Of a stretch of 64,000 bases of DNA, positions 54,384 to 64,000 are shown one piece after another; within the stretch, counting starts at the first letter, position 1, and each line of letters starts with the position of its first letter. Origin of the DNA: Volutella citrinella (taxonomy: Eukaryota > Ascomycota > Sordariomycetes > Hypocreales > Nectriaceae). Below the pieces are notes generated by a model. That model was not told the DNA's origin, ran no database searches, and worked only from the letters and a program-made list of their open reading frames with translations. The position numbers and the translations under genes were made by a program. The stretch spans positions 3,782,001 to 3,846,000 of the forward strand of contig JAWZSP010000007.1 of NCBI GenBank assembly GCA_034401135.1. Reading direction: 5' to 3'.

Positions 54384-54587
54384 TGGATGTATAATTTAGA
54401 GTTGGGTATTATGACTTCACCGTGGTCGAGTCACTTCTGTTCCATTCATGTTCTCGTATGATTACATAGATCTATCGCTTTACTGGACTTGAATTTGCTC
54501 TTGGATTCAAACTCCAAATCCTACTGAGCTCTATAAAAGCTGAGAGAGTACGTCAGTCTATATCCATGCAACCAGCGCTTTTTTCAC

Positions 54588-56801
54588 TTACATTGCATTC
54601 CGTGCGTATGTCTGGTAGTTGGCGTTATTCACCAGGTCAACGTCCCACTCGTCGCCGTCGAAGGTAATAGACGAACGTATGGATCTCCAGTCAACCGTCG
54701 TCGCAGCCACGGACCAGGCCTGACTGCGCACACTCGACGCATAGATTGTGGCGGAATCGTCAAAGTCCGACACGCTGCCTCCCTGCATACTCCAGGCCAC
54801 TTGCTCTGCCCACTCTTGCTCTGCCTGCCACTGCGCGAGCCGCCGCTCCTCTGCCTGCTGATGCTCTGCCTGTATCTGACCCGTCGTCCTCGCCGGAGTA
54901 GCCTGAGCAGGCTGAACAGCCAGAGTCGACGTCTGATCCGCCTTGGCCGCCTTAGCCGCCTTCTCCCTGGCGGTAATGGCGGCGATTTGCATACTTCGCA
55001 CAAACTGGGACGACTGGGCGGCATACTTGCACTTGGCGCGGATGCGGCCGCCGTACTTGTAGAAGAGAAAGGGGAAAGGCACGCAGGCAACGGCCAGGAA
55101 CGCGGGCACGCTCGAGGCCCAGTGGATGCCCAAGTCCCTGTACATGTAACCGGTGAAGAGAGGGAACGCGGCGCCGAACAGGGACCGCAGGACCGAGTTG
55201 GCGGCGAGCACCGAGGCGGCATAGATTGTGTAGGCGTCAATCAGGTAGTTGATGGTGCTGAGGAAGACGAGGACCATGCCGAAGCCAAAGGGCACGCCAG
55301 CGGCGATGCTGACGAGGTAGTGGATGGACTTGTCGTTTGTCCAGGCGAACCAGAAGAGGCCGACAGGCAGAGCAACACATCCAACCAGAGCGGGAGGCAG
55401 ACGGGCCTCAGGGGGTGCGAAGCCGCCGTTGGCCTTTTCAGCGCGGATGTAACGCTTGTTGTCGGGGAAGCTGTAGGCAAGGGCCAGCAGCATGCCTACC
55501 ATGATGCCCAGGAATGCGAGGCCGGCGATTCCCTGGCTCCAGCCGCGATGCAGCTGGTAGACGATGGGGTAGGCCCCGAACAACATGTAGAGGATGCCGT
55601 AGATGATGGACATGTAGATGGAGAGCAGCATGACAATGGGCTCGCTGACGAGGAGGACCCACGGCCGCGACAGCGCGACGGCGAACGACTTGCCAAGAGA
55701 CGACTTGGGCTTGGTAGCCTCGGGGCGGCTCACGTAGACGTCGCCCGTCATGCGGGACAGCGTGTCGGCGCGGGTGCGGAGGAGCAAGGGGGCGTACGTC
55801 TCAGGGACGAGGACCGAGGTGACGATCCAGCAGAAGCCGGAGAAGGCGGCAAGGAAACCCATGACCCAGCGCCAGCCGGCAGACTCGCCCAGGAAGCCGC
55901 CGCAGATGGGACCGAGGACAGGGCCGAGGAATGGCGCGGCGGCGAAGAGACTAAGGGCGAGGCCGCGCTGAGAGGCGGTGAACATGTCTGCGACGACACC
56001 ACCAGCGTTTGTGAGCGTCGAGGACCCAAATGCACCGGCCAAGAAGCGCAGGGCAATAAGCGACGCGACGTTTGGTGCGCCCGCGGTGCCGGCGTTGAAG
56101 ATTGTGAGCATGGCGTAGGTGCCAAAGAAGAGCACCTGGCGACCAAACAGCTCACTAAGGGGCGCCCACATCAGTGGTCCGATAGCAAAGCCCAGGACGA
56201 AGAGGGAGACGCCGAGCGTGGCGATGATCTGCGAGCACGCAAACTCGGCCATGATCTGGCGGATGCCGCCCGTGTACGCCGACGACACGAGGGTGACGGC
56301 GAGGGCCGAGAAGGCGACGACAAAGGTGAGGCACCACTTCTTGGTCGGGCTGAAGTTTTGGGGGTCGCGAGGGTCGTCGGGGATCCAGGAGACGAGGTAG
56401 GGGTCCTTGATGGTGCCGGAGCCTTCGTATGGGTGGTTGAGGACGCGGTCTGTGATGCCGGCGAGGTCGACGATCATGCGCCAGTGCGAGATTGTTGACC
56501 TGGTGGCCATTGCTGGTTCTGCGGTGGTGCGTTTGGTCTTGGGCTCGGAGGGGGGCCGCTTGGCTTTGAGCTCAGGGGAGAGTCGTTTGGGGTTGGACTG
56601 AGAAGAGGGTCGCTTAGAGTTGTGCTCAGGTGAGGGCCGTTTGGGGTTTGACTGAGGAGAGGGTCGCTTGGACTTGGGCTCGGGAGAGGGTCGCTTGGGT
56701 TTGACCTCGGGAGAGGATCGCTTGGATCTGACCTCAGGGGATGCTCGCCTGGCCTTGGGATCGGGTGAGGCCCGCTTGGCCTTGGGGTCGGAAGAGGCCA
56801 T
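54588..56801 (-). CDS. MFS multidrug/polyamine-type exporter (DHA1) with repeat N-terminus
   Basis: Single exon, 737 residues. Residues 2-95 form about ten imperfect 9-residue repeats with consensus S-P-E-x3-K-R-P. The membrane domain starts near 150 and carries DHA1 signatures: PDDPRDPQNFSPTKKW before helix 1, GFAIGPLMWAPLSELFGRQ (loop motif A region), RFLAGAFGSSTLTNAGGVVADM and AGWRWVMGFLAAFSGFCW (motif C region). Twelve helices are expected. The C-terminal cytosolic tail of about 130 residues is long, with an Ala/Lys then Gln/Glu-rich helix and acidic end. Proteins of the class export drugs, polyamines or toxins using the proton gradient. Substrate is unknown. A second ATG at 56510 (MATRSTISH) would remove the repeats; the repeats keep frame and codon structure, so I favour the upstream start. 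Confidence 0.88.
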   Translation of the reverse strand: MASSDPKAKRASPDPKARRASPEVRSKRSSPEVKPKRPSPEPKSKRPSPQSNPKRPSPEHNSKRPSSQSNPKRLSPELKAKRPPSEPKTKRTTAEPAMATRSTISHWRMIVDLAGITDRVLNHPYEGSGTIKDPYLVSWIPDDPRDPQNFSPTKKWCLTFVVAFSALAVTLVSSAYTGGIRQIMAEFACSQIIATLGVSLFVLGFAIGPLMWAPLSELFGRQVLFFGTYAMLTIFNAGTAGAPNVASLIALRFLAGAFGSSTLTNAGGVVADMFTASQRGLALSLFAAAPFLGPVLGPICGGFLGESAGWRWVMGFLAAFSGFCWIVTSVLVPETYAPLLLRTRADTLSRMTGDVYVSRPEATKPKSSLGKSFAVALSRPWVLLVSEPIVMLLSIYMSIIYGILYMLFGAYPIVYQLHRGWSQGIAGLAFLGIMVGMLLALAYSFPDNKRYIRAEKANGGFAPPEARLPPALVGCVALPVGLFWFAWTNDKSIHYLVSIAAGVPFGFGMVLVFLSTINYLIDAYTIYAASVLAANSVLRSLFGAAFPLFTGYMYRDLGIHWASSVPAFLAVACVPFPFLFYKYGGRIRAKCKYAAQSSQFVRSMQIAAITAREKAAKAAKADQTSTLAVQPAQATPARTTGQIQAEHQQAEERRLAQWQAEQEWAEQVAWSMQGGSVSDFDDSATIYASSVRSQAWSVAATTVDWRSIRSSITFDGDEWDVDLVNNANYQTYARNAM
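56521..56796 (-). repeat. Tandem 27-bp repeats coding SPExxxKRP
   Basis: About ten head-to-tail units encode the N-terminus of the MFS protein. Period is 27 bp and the units are diverged, with SPQSNPKRP alternating with SPEHNSKRP. Each unit carries a Ser-Pro or Thr-like site followed after five residues by Lys-Arg. Confidence 0.85.
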
Positions 56802-58672
56802 CGCGGAGACGGGATTGAGGCGGGAGTTGCCTGACGAGTGTGGTTGACGAGACGAAAGTTGGTGATGGTGCTCAATCCATGGATCAGATCAGGTTAGTGT
56901 ACAGTATCGAGTTCTCGCCGGATCGAATGCCGTTGCAAAGTCGTGGGTTCGAGCCGGCAGGGCTGAAGTCGGAAATGCTGAGTCAATGTGTGTGTCGCGG
57001 AGGGAGAGCACCGATATGTATGTATGTCACCGAGCCGACTAACACGAGGGCGGGCTAAGCCTCTTCGCTCTAGCTAATACTTTGATTGGCGTTTCAGATG
57101 TCTATGGCCTGTGATTCCTAATGCCGGACTACGTAAAAGAAGCACACCCTGAGGGAAGCGTGGCTTGTGGCACTAGCCATCGGGGACGGCGGAAGACGGG
57201 GAATAGGTTGCCCGGGGTGGGTGCGGCGGGGAGATCAACAGCCGACACATCCGTCTAGTTCTCAGAGGTGCCGACCAAGTTGATGTGTCACTTGGTTAGC
57301 CTATGCAGGACATCACCAGGCCTTGGCATGCGTGTCGCGTGCGCATCAATGTTGACTCGGTCGAGAGACCCTTTGACCGGTTGACGATACAGGATGTTGG
57401 GGGATGCGTGTGACATTACGGGGTTGTAGACGCAGCCACGGCACTTTGAGGATTTATTATTAGTCGTCCAGATCAGCATCGGATCCGCAAGCCCCAGTTC
57501 CCGAGAGAATACTCTAGACTCAAGAAATCGGCTCTCGTATCATGATGAAACTAGTATCGGACTATCGGTGCCCTCGCCCCGTACTTTGCGAGATGGAGTA
57601 TTCCACATGGCTCTTATCAAAACAGTGCCGAACATACAGGCCTTTCCATCCTCTGTCACTTCGAAAAGCACGGCATCCCGTCCTCATCAGCATTTGTCGT
57701 GCCCCATGCCAGGAGTAAACCCCCAGCACCGCGGCGTTCTTGGATGGGGTCAGAAGAGGATATGGAGGACTGGGAATGTTGGAGGAGTTCATGTCGGGGC
57801 GTGCTATAACCCGCCGGGATGGCCTAAACCCACAACAGAATGGCGTCGCCCCCATGAACTCCTTCGTCCCGCAATGCACGTGCCACGTGAAGCCCTGAGC
57901 GGCCAGAATGGCAGAATCTTGTCCTCGCCCGGCACTGGTAGCAGGATCTTTTTTTTCGCGTCAGTCGGTTCCTTCTGTTGATCCGCCACGCCAGTGCTTC
58001 GCTTCGCTCTGCGCTAAAGACGGCATTCAGGATCCTGACCATCTCAGAACAGATTCTTCCGTGATGAGTTGGATTGGAGCGGCATTTCAAAGTTGGCGAT
58101 GCTACTGAGCTTGTGGATGCCAGCGTGTGATAATTCAAGGATTGGCGGAATTCAAAGCTGTTTGGATATCTCGAGGCATTTGGGTTTCTCTTTGCGTTAC
58201 AGCCCATGTTTACCTGGCAAGGAATGCGTGACGTCTTCAAGCGCCAACTTGGCCAGACTGCCCCACACAGAACCGTTGTCCTGGGGAGGCTGTCTGTCAA
58301 ATACTGTCAAATACTTACACACAACTTACTTAGCTAATCATTAAGTAGGTCAGGTGCTAGTAGTAAGAAAGTAGTCAACTCCAGCCCGAGACTCAAAGGA
58401 CTAGAAGTGTTAAAGCGCTAGTACACATCAGGTGATGGATCTTGCAGTTGAGGAGTAAAGTTCTCTTGATCACTTTATCTACTTCCATCTAAACAATCGA
58501 AAATATGAAAATAAAATAAAAATGTCTAAAATCCACAGCTCTCATATGCAATCATACAATTCCATAGCGTCTAATGCAAGATGCTCCATAGCATGGCCAG
58601 TGACGCGGCCTTCTAACATCTAAAAAAAACTCCCAATGATCAGACAGCACACTTCGTCGGAGCACCGCCCGC
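56802..58672. other. Intergenic region, no supported gene
   Basis: This 1.87-kb gap lies upstream of the MFS gene and at the 3' side of the cupredoxin gene. ORFs up to 158 codons overlap and have no domain. AT-rich from about 58300 to 58560, as expected for a fungal 3' flank. A GGGTTCGAGCC box near 56944 is not part of a foldable tRNA. Confidence 0.5.
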
Positions 58673-59236
58673 TTAGAAGCCGCTGAGGGGGTTGGGGTTG
58701 TCAATGACCTTGATCTTCTGCTGCTTGGCGGGCACAATGGTGTTGGTGGTGGCAGCAGCAAGCTCCTTGTGGCGGCGCAGGCTGGTCTCCTGGTTGTCAA
58801 AGTTCTGGTTGATGACGCCGACCATGCCGTTCTTGCAGTGGTTGCCCGTGGTCTGGGGGCAGTAGTACCAGATGGGCTTCTTGTCCTTGACGACGATCTG
58901 GGCCACCTTGGGGGCCTGGCCGGCGTCCGTCTTGAAGTTGAAGCCGGCGAAGAAGCCCTTGTCGCCGTCGAGGGGCTCGCAGGGCTTGGCGAAGCTGGAC
59001 TGCGCGACGGAGTGGTTCTTGGGCAGGTAGTGCCACTCGACAACGTCGCCGATCTCGGCAACCACGTTGTCGGGGTCGAACTTGAGGCCGCCAAGGCCGG
59101 CGACGACGGAGTGCGTCACGCCGGTGAGCTTGACGTGCGAGGGGTGGTCGTGCTCGGAGTGAGCAGTCTTGGTGGGCACGGCCGAGACAGTGGCGGCCAG
59201 AGCCAGGATGGCAGAGAAGGTGGTGAAGCTGTGCAT
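58673..59236 (-). CDS. Secreted cupredoxin-like protein
   Basis: Single exon, 187 residues. A signal peptide (about 1-20, MHSFTTFSAILALAATVSAV) is followed by a His-rich start (SEHDHPSH) and one cupredoxin domain. Type 1 copper ligands fit H75 (PKNHS), C126 (WYYCPQ), H133 and M138 (NHCKNGMVGVIN). C86 and C134 could form a disulfide. Related fungal serine-rich extracellular proteins are small secreted blue-copper-like proteins, often expressed during development or infection; this one lacks the long Ser/GPI tail, ending in a basic, Asn/Pro-rich segment. The function is unknown; electron transfer or copper binding is inference. A clear TATA box lies upstream. Confidence 0.88.
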   Translation of the reverse strand: MHSFTTFSAILALAATVSAVPTKTAHSEHDHPSHVKLTGVTHSVVAGLGGLKFDPDNVVAEIGDVVEWHYLPKNHSVAQSSFAKPCEPLDGDKGFFAGFNFKTDAGQAPKVAQIVVKDKKPIWYYCPQTTGNHCKNGMVGVINQNFDNQETSLRRHKELAAATTNTIVPAKQQKIKVIDNPNPLSGF

Positions 59237-61908
59237 TTTGAGTGATTTGGATTTGGATTTGGTTGGGTTGTGTGTGTTGTGTTGTGCTGATGGAGTGTAG
59301 TTGATTGTGATGAGAGTGTCTTAGTGTTTGTGGTGTTGATGATGAGAATGAATTGTTTCCAAGGCCCGGCGCATCTTCCCATTATATAGACCATCCCATC
59401 TCAACCATGGATGGTCCTAAGAAGCTTCCAGCTGCCAAACATTGAGCTAGCTCATGGTGCATCGTGGCAGCCTCCCGGAACGTAGCCTTTCCGTGATGCT
59501 ATTCCTGTCAGCCCCCGCTCACACACATCACCCATACTACCGGTAGTCCTAGTCATCAACACCACCACCGACCGAAATATTTCCTCCAGCCAGTGCCACC
59601 TCGGCCGCCATGCTCCATCGCTTCGGCACTTGGCTCTTCCGGCGGCGTTGAGTAAGCAGTTTAGTGCCATTTACCAACCTGCCACCCGCCCTAGGCCACC
59701 ACCGTGCCTGGGGATTGGGTGTCTATTGTAAGCGTGGCTGATGCCCACTAGGACGAAAGCAGTGCTGCGCCCCCCCGCCAGCCTGGGCCCGACCGTTGGG
59801 CACCTGGGGGCGCGGCGGAGCAGGGCCCCTAAATTTGGAATCCAGAAGGATGGAAATTACTGGTTAGACTTTTCTAGCGGGGCAACGGCGTGGATCCCAA
59901 CATATAGGCCCCAGACTTATACACTATCCGCAATAATTAATCATGCCCTGTGTTCCTGCATATTTTCCCCCACGGCTGGTTTTTTCGACTAAGGAGAAGG
60001 AGAGTGATCGTGTGACATACTATTTAGAGTTGGCTTATAGAGCATTGTAAAAATCTCGACGTTGATGACGCTGAAATCAGGCCACCCAGCCAGCCACCAG
60101 CTTGATCTGTCATCCGGTCATCGCCGACCTGTGTTACCATGATAATACCTCGCGCTGACCATAGCTGACTGCAGTCACCGAGCAGCAAATAATGCCTCAA
60201 GGCAGCTGTCGGCTGGCTGCCTTCAGGAAGGGCGGGGGAAGACCCCGTTCGGCCCTACTTGGATTGCCAAGATGGGACCTGTTGAATTGCATCATGCATG
60301 CGAAAATTCTATTCTCGCTTATTAGCGGTGGACACATGACGCACGCCGTTTTATTCCTTCTATTTATACGCTATCCCCTAATCCTCTCGTGGATAGTGCC
60401 CCGGTGTCTGTGCAACTGAGCTCTTCGGCTTGGCACAGATCCAACTTATGTTGCCCGAGTAACCCAACCTGGGTCGCTTTGCCCAACGCATTGGGTCTCC
60501 AGCCAACAAGCCCATGCCAAGACGAACGAACAATGCTAAAGATCCACCGGAAAGGCAATGTTTATGCACATCCATCCTTTTCGTAGCAGTCGTGTCCACT
60601 GGTCGTTGGCCATACAGCAACCTTGCCTCTTGCGCTGCCTGGAGCTTAGATTTGCCCCGGACCCAGTCCAGTAGGTGACTTAGTTTGCTTTTGATACATG
60701 AGCTTTCAGACATCAGGCATTAGGTACGGCCTTTCGTTTTTCAATTAAAGGAGTGCAGCTCGTGATTTGAGTTAGCCAACGCTGAGAGCATGATTGATAA
60801 TAGGGACGCATCACCTAGTGGTTCAAACTAGCTCGATCTTACTGTTTCTAGCTCTAGAACAGAGTAAAATCCACGATTCACGAGGCCTAGAGGTGCTATC
60901 GAGGCAATTACCTCCATTGTCATGATTTTGTACCTCGACTCCTCTCGAATCCTTTACATCTGTCTGCATATGAGGGAAATATATTGCTATAGGGTATATA
61001 GATTTTGGTAGAGTTCTTCAAATGCTCCTCTCACACAACTCCTAATCAACCATTCGTATCCAGTGATCATAGCCAAAGGCTTGACTGACGCTGCTCGTCA
61101 TATACATCAAGGCACCTGATTGATTAGTATCAGAATTAAGAGTTGTCTAGAGAACCAAAATCGTAGAACTAAATTCTCTGACGGACAAGAGCATGAGTAA
61201 GCATGAATTAATTCTGTACCTAAACTGGCCTCCCCGCGAAAACAATCTACGTAATATACCTCCTGTTCTCCTCACCGTTCCTAGTGGGCTCGCTGACTCA
61301 CAGCTCACCCGAAGCTGGCTCAAGCCAATCCGCAGTGTGAGGGCAGCCTTGAGAGGTTGTCTTCTAACACGCCCAGAGTGTTCGCCTTGAGTTTACCCCG
61401 ACGGCGAGGCAGTATACCTCAGCCCTTCGAGTTGATTGAGACGCTGGAGCCTTTTACAACCGGCCTGAAACGCTTGGAGATGGTTATTGGAAATTGGCCT
61501 CTGTGTAAGAATCGAGCGGGGACGTGTAATGAGATGGCAACGACCCATCGATGGAGTCTGCTTCTGAAGCTTCGTGCATCGTTCCCAAGTTGTTCTTCGG
61601 GCTGGTCCTCGGGATAAATACTGTAACAAAAAAGTAAGTTGAACGCATCGTGACTGGTTCCAGCTTCGGCAATGTTTTGTCACTCATGGTATCGAACAAT
61701 AGCATCTAGTGTATACTGAAGTGTATCAACCCGCCGCCTGGCTGTACTAGTTACTTGACCCGACGTCTAACAGCAGCATAGCAAGCGAAATGTTATAATA
61801 TACAGCCTAGATTAATACAGAATTATACAGTTTATGATTCTAAAAGTACAGTGAGAGAACCGTCCATCCCATAGTGATACATCCGATTTGTTGGTCCAGC
61901 GTAGTAAT
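59237..61908. other. 2.7-kb region without supported genes
   Basis: The first 170 bases are the cupredoxin leader and promoter. From about 60700 the DNA becomes AT-rich and contains a short near-palindrome at about 60842-60862. Small ORFs have no domains. The last part is the 3' flank of the Mtf2-like gene. Confidence 0.5.
59382..59388 (-). promoter_or_regulatory. TATA box of the cupredoxin gene
   Basis: On the minus strand the sequence reads TCTATATAATGGG, a strong TATAWAW match about 146 bp upstream of the ATG. The position and quality fit a strongly regulated secreted-protein promoter. Confidence 0.6.
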
Positions 61909-63132
61909 TTACGGATCCGGCTCGTCTGAGCCTTGGCGCCTCGCTTTCAAAGATGCGCGAACAAAAGCCTCGGCATTTGTTAGTTTTGCCTTAATGCTCG
62001 CGTCGTACGGCGGTGATTCAGCCATGGCCATGACGAAGGGGCCCTGGGCGCCCCACGCACAGCCGTGCACCTCGCTGGTCATGCTTTCGATGAGGCTCTG
62101 GGTCTCCTCGTCCGCCTGCAGGCCGACCGTGTCCATCTCTCTCAGAGTTTCAAAGACGGAAGTGGCGTCGCCGAAGCGGCGCCAGTGCATCTCGGCCAGC
62201 TTGTTGAACAACGGCGTCGAGGCCCCCAGCACGAACGAGGGGAGGCCCTGTGCCTTGACTCGGGGAAGGACGTTGAAGACGTACGGCGACGGCTCGCGGA
62301 AGCCTTCGTCGAGCTGTCGCAGGCCGATGTTGAGGAAGTGCGGATACAGAGGGCCATGGATGTCCATGCTCAGAGGGGGGGGAGGCTGAGGCCGCGGCTT
62401 GGACTTGGCCTTCCGCCGGGTGGGTTTCTTCGCTTGTGTGATGCCGAGTCTCTGGGGCAGGGAAAACACCTCGAGCTCCATGACATCCCAAAGCTCATGG
62501 TCAGTCTTGCAGGCGGCCATCAATTTCCCCACACGTTCCTTCTCCTCAACCTGGATCTTCTCAAGGCGAGCCCATTGGGCGGCCTTCTTCGCCTCGGCCT
62601 TGTCCAGATCGATCAAGTCGCGAAGCTTGGGGAGCTGCTCGGTGAAGGAAAACTTGCCCAAGGCAGTCTCGGCTGCCTGGCGCAGCGACGGGGGATACCG
62701 CTGCATCAGCTCGTCGCGGAACCCGGGATCGCGGGCCTGGTCGACTATGGAGCTGGCAGCCGGCCCATCGACAGATATCAAGCCACCTGCTGGCTCGGTT
62801 TCATTTTGGGCAGCATACTTGGGGTGCCGGCGTGGCAGGTCGCCCCGTGAGATTTCATCAAAGATGCGCTTGAAAACCTTGGCCTCGGTCGTTGTGATGG
62901 TGGAAGACTCATCATCAATGTGTAGTCCCCTCTTCGCCGTCTTCTTCTCGTACTCCTCGGCTTGCTCCGCACTGTCCCATTGGAAAGGAATCGAGTCATC
63001 GTTTGGCCTGTTGCTTCTCCATGACGTCGTGCTGAATTTGGAATCCTTCAACACCAAAAAGGAAGTGGGTTGTCTGCAGGCCCGCTGCAAAGTCCGGGTT
63101 TGGTACAGAAAGGGTAAGAGGTTCCGGCGCAT
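61909..63132 (-). CDS. Mtf2-like mitochondrial protein
   Basis: Single exon, 407 residues. The N-terminus is basic, hydroxylated and poor in acid (MRRNLLPFLYQTRTLQRA), a typical mitochondrial targeting sequence, followed by KFSTTSWRS, a likely cleavage region. The central part is acidic and helical with KVFKRIFDEI, and the C-terminal half resembles the Mtf2 domain: LWDVMELEVFSLP, YPHFLNIGLRQLDEGF, SVFETLREMDTVGLQADEETQSLI. Yeast Mtf2/Nam1 supports mitochondrial transcript processing and translation. The same function is inferred. It is transcribed divergently from the CMR1-like gene. Confidence 0.75.
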   Translation of the reverse strand: MRRNLLPFLYQTRTLQRACRQPTSFLVLKDSKFSTTSWRSNRPNDDSIPFQWDSAEQAEEYEKKTAKRGLHIDDESSTITTTEAKVFKRIFDEISRGDLPRRHPKYAAQNETEPAGGLISVDGPAASSIVDQARDPGFRDELMQRYPPSLRQAAETALGKFSFTEQLPKLRDLIDLDKAEAKKAAQWARLEKIQVEEKERVGKLMAACKTDHELWDVMELEVFSLPQRLGITQAKKPTRRKAKSKPRPQPPPPLSMDIHGPLYPHFLNIGLRQLDEGFREPSPYVFNVLPRVKAQGLPSFVLGASTPLFNKLAEMHWRRFGDATSVFETLREMDTVGLQADEETQSLIESMTSEVHGCAWGAQGPFVMAMAESPPYDASIKAKLTNAEAFVRASLKARRQGSDEPDP

Positions 63133-63480
63133 GTTGACCTATACAAGCCTGATGATGGCTTGTGGGTTACATGAGAGCAGCTGGTGCAGCTGGTGATGTT
63201 CAGCCAGAGTTGGACATGGTGAAATTTCGGTGGTTATGATCGGCAAAACCCCGGAATTGAAAACACGACGCACGAGCACCCACGCGTGACTTCGCGCCAG
63301 TGTAATTGATTGCGGCGCGCTCTGATTCACGTCTCCACCGTGCGCCCTTCGCGAACTCCCACCTTTGTTCGAGCACCCCCGACACTGCCCTCCACGATTG
63401 CGATTCGTGTGCCCCGAAAAATTTACCCTGCTGGTCTTCGTCGTTTCTTTTGTCCTCTTCTCCGTTTTTGTACTTCAAGT
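63133..63480. promoter_or_regulatory. Shared divergent promoter of Mtf2-like and CMR1-like genes
   Basis: 348 bp separate the two start codons. The part before the plus-strand gene is pyrimidine-rich. No TATA box was found, consistent with housekeeping promoters. Confidence 0.55.
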
Positions 63481-64000
63481 ATGGCAACCGAGGAGATTAG
63501 CGCCTTCGAGCGCAAACGTCAGGAAAACATCGCGGCAAACCAGGCGCTCCTCAACGAGGCCTCGGTGATCGCAAAGAAGGTCGCGCCCAAAGTGCTCAAA
63601 ACCCCCAAGAGCACCACCCCCAGATCCAGAAATCGAACCTCATCCAATAATAATACGCCTCCGGTTACGCGGCGATCCACCCGGCAAAGCCTCCGCCTAG
63701 CCGGCGTGGATGCTGACGACGAGACACTCAAGCGAAAACTAGAGGTCGAGAACGAGGCGGCCGCGCAGGAGGCCAGGGCCAAGCGTACCCGTGTGAATGG
63801 GGACCTTAGCCTCGGGGATATTTCTGTGGAGGGGAAGAAATGGGAGGCCGGTGTGGGTGGCCTCAAGGACCTCGTCCGTGGTGCTCGACCAGGCGAGCGG
63901 ACCTTTACAGAGGACGATGTGAAGGAGACCACAGACAAGGGTCTCAAGGAGTTGCGACTACGGATGAGTGGTCTCAAGCTCTACGAGCAATGGTCACCAC
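63481..64000 (+). CDS. CMR1: CMR1-like WD40 DNA-damage-binding protein (5' part only)
   Basis: The frame opens at ATG 63481 and runs without stop to the window edge, giving the first 173 residues. EEISAFERKRQENIAAN is the conserved start of fungal Cmr1, followed by a Lys/Arg-rich, Ser/Thr-rich segment (TTPRSRNRTSSNNNTPPVTRRS) and a helix RKLEVENEAAAQEARAKR. The WD40 repeats that would form the rest are beyond the window. Cmr1 is a nuclear WD40 protein that binds UV-damaged DNA and joins stress foci in yeast. The identification rests on the N-terminus only. Confidence 0.8.
   Translation, partial: MATEEISAFERKRQENIAANQALLNEASVIAKKVAPKVLKTPKSTTPRSRNRTSSNNNTPPVTRRSTRQSLRLAGVDADDETLKRKLEVENEAAAQEARAKRTRVNGDLSLGDISVEGKKWEAGVGGLKDLVRGARPGERTFTEDDVKETTDKGLKELRLRMSGLKLYEQWSP

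Noticed and set aside
54801..56498. Open frame of 565 codons on the plus strand
   Set aside because: It is antisense to the MFS gene and is rich in Gly, Glu, Asp and Arg without any motif.
56900..56960. tRNA-like B box (GGGTTCGAGCC)
   Set aside because: No matching A box at the right distance and the flanks do not fold into acceptor and T stems.
60842..60862. TAGAGCTAGAAA on the minus strand, like part of a Cas9 guide scaffold
   Set aside because: Only about 12 bases match, within a natural near-palindrome, and there is no tracr or cas gene. It is coincidence.

Overview
This is a gene-rich piece of a filamentous ascomycete nuclear genome. The evidence is short introns (about 50-220 nt, GTRNGT donors, CTRAC-like branch sites, CAG/TAG acceptors), GC-rich coding DNA and fungus-only families: CFEM receptor, Zn(II)2Cys6 regulators, RTA1, GPI-anchored Cys-rich wall protein, an NLR-like ankyrin protein. 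The repertoire fits Sordariomycetes and probably Hypocreales, but the species cannot be fixed from sequence alone. I support 20 protein genes, one of them cut by the right edge. No tRNA, rRNA, CRISPR array or intact transposon was found. Multi-exon models were assembled by hand; every complete model has a CDS length divisible by three and matching intron phases.

Layout. 0-10 kb: bifunctional-type trehalose-phosphate phosphatase (TPS2 type); a regulator combining a Zn-cluster-like motif, a TALE homeodomain and C2H2 fingers; a CFEM-domain seven-helix receptor (minus strand). 10-14 kb: gene-free. 14-21.6 kb: secreted FAD oxidase of the berberine-bridge type, a nitrilase-superfamily amidase, a CobW/ZNG1-type GTPase metallochaperone, and an unknown two-exon gene. 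21.6-29.9 kb: mostly non-coding except a bZIP factor whose leader carries an upstream ORF ending two bases before the start codon. 29.9-36.2 kb: GPI-anchored Cys-rich repeat protein, acyl-CoA-ligase-like enzyme ending in a peroxisomal signal, CCC1/VIT1 metal transporter.

37.9-50.6 kb: a Zn2Cys6 regulator; a 1800-residue NLR-like protein (alpha/beta-hydrolase-like, NTPase-like, about 21 ankyrin repeats, ZZ finger); an isoprenylcysteine-methyltransferase-like membrane protein; a type II membrane glycosyltransferase-like protein. 51.3-56.8 kb: a short MHR-type regulator divergent from an RTA1 membrane protein that converges on an MFS (DHA1) exporter, a possible regulator-plus-efflux group. 58.7-64 kb: secreted cupredoxin, Mtf2-like mitochondrial protein, and the 5' part of a CMR1-like WD40 protein sharing a 348-bp divergent promoter.

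The most unusual locus is the NLR-like gene at 40.7-46.5 kb. Its hydrolase-like domain has lost the expected nucleophile serine, its NTPase-like domain lacks a Walker A loop but keeps a Walker B-like DE, and its C-terminal ZZ zinc finger is visible only after the last intron is removed. Other points of interest are the 9-residue Ser-Pro/Lys-Arg repeats on the MFS N-terminus, the abutting uORF of the bZIP gene and the three-DNA-binding-domain regulator.
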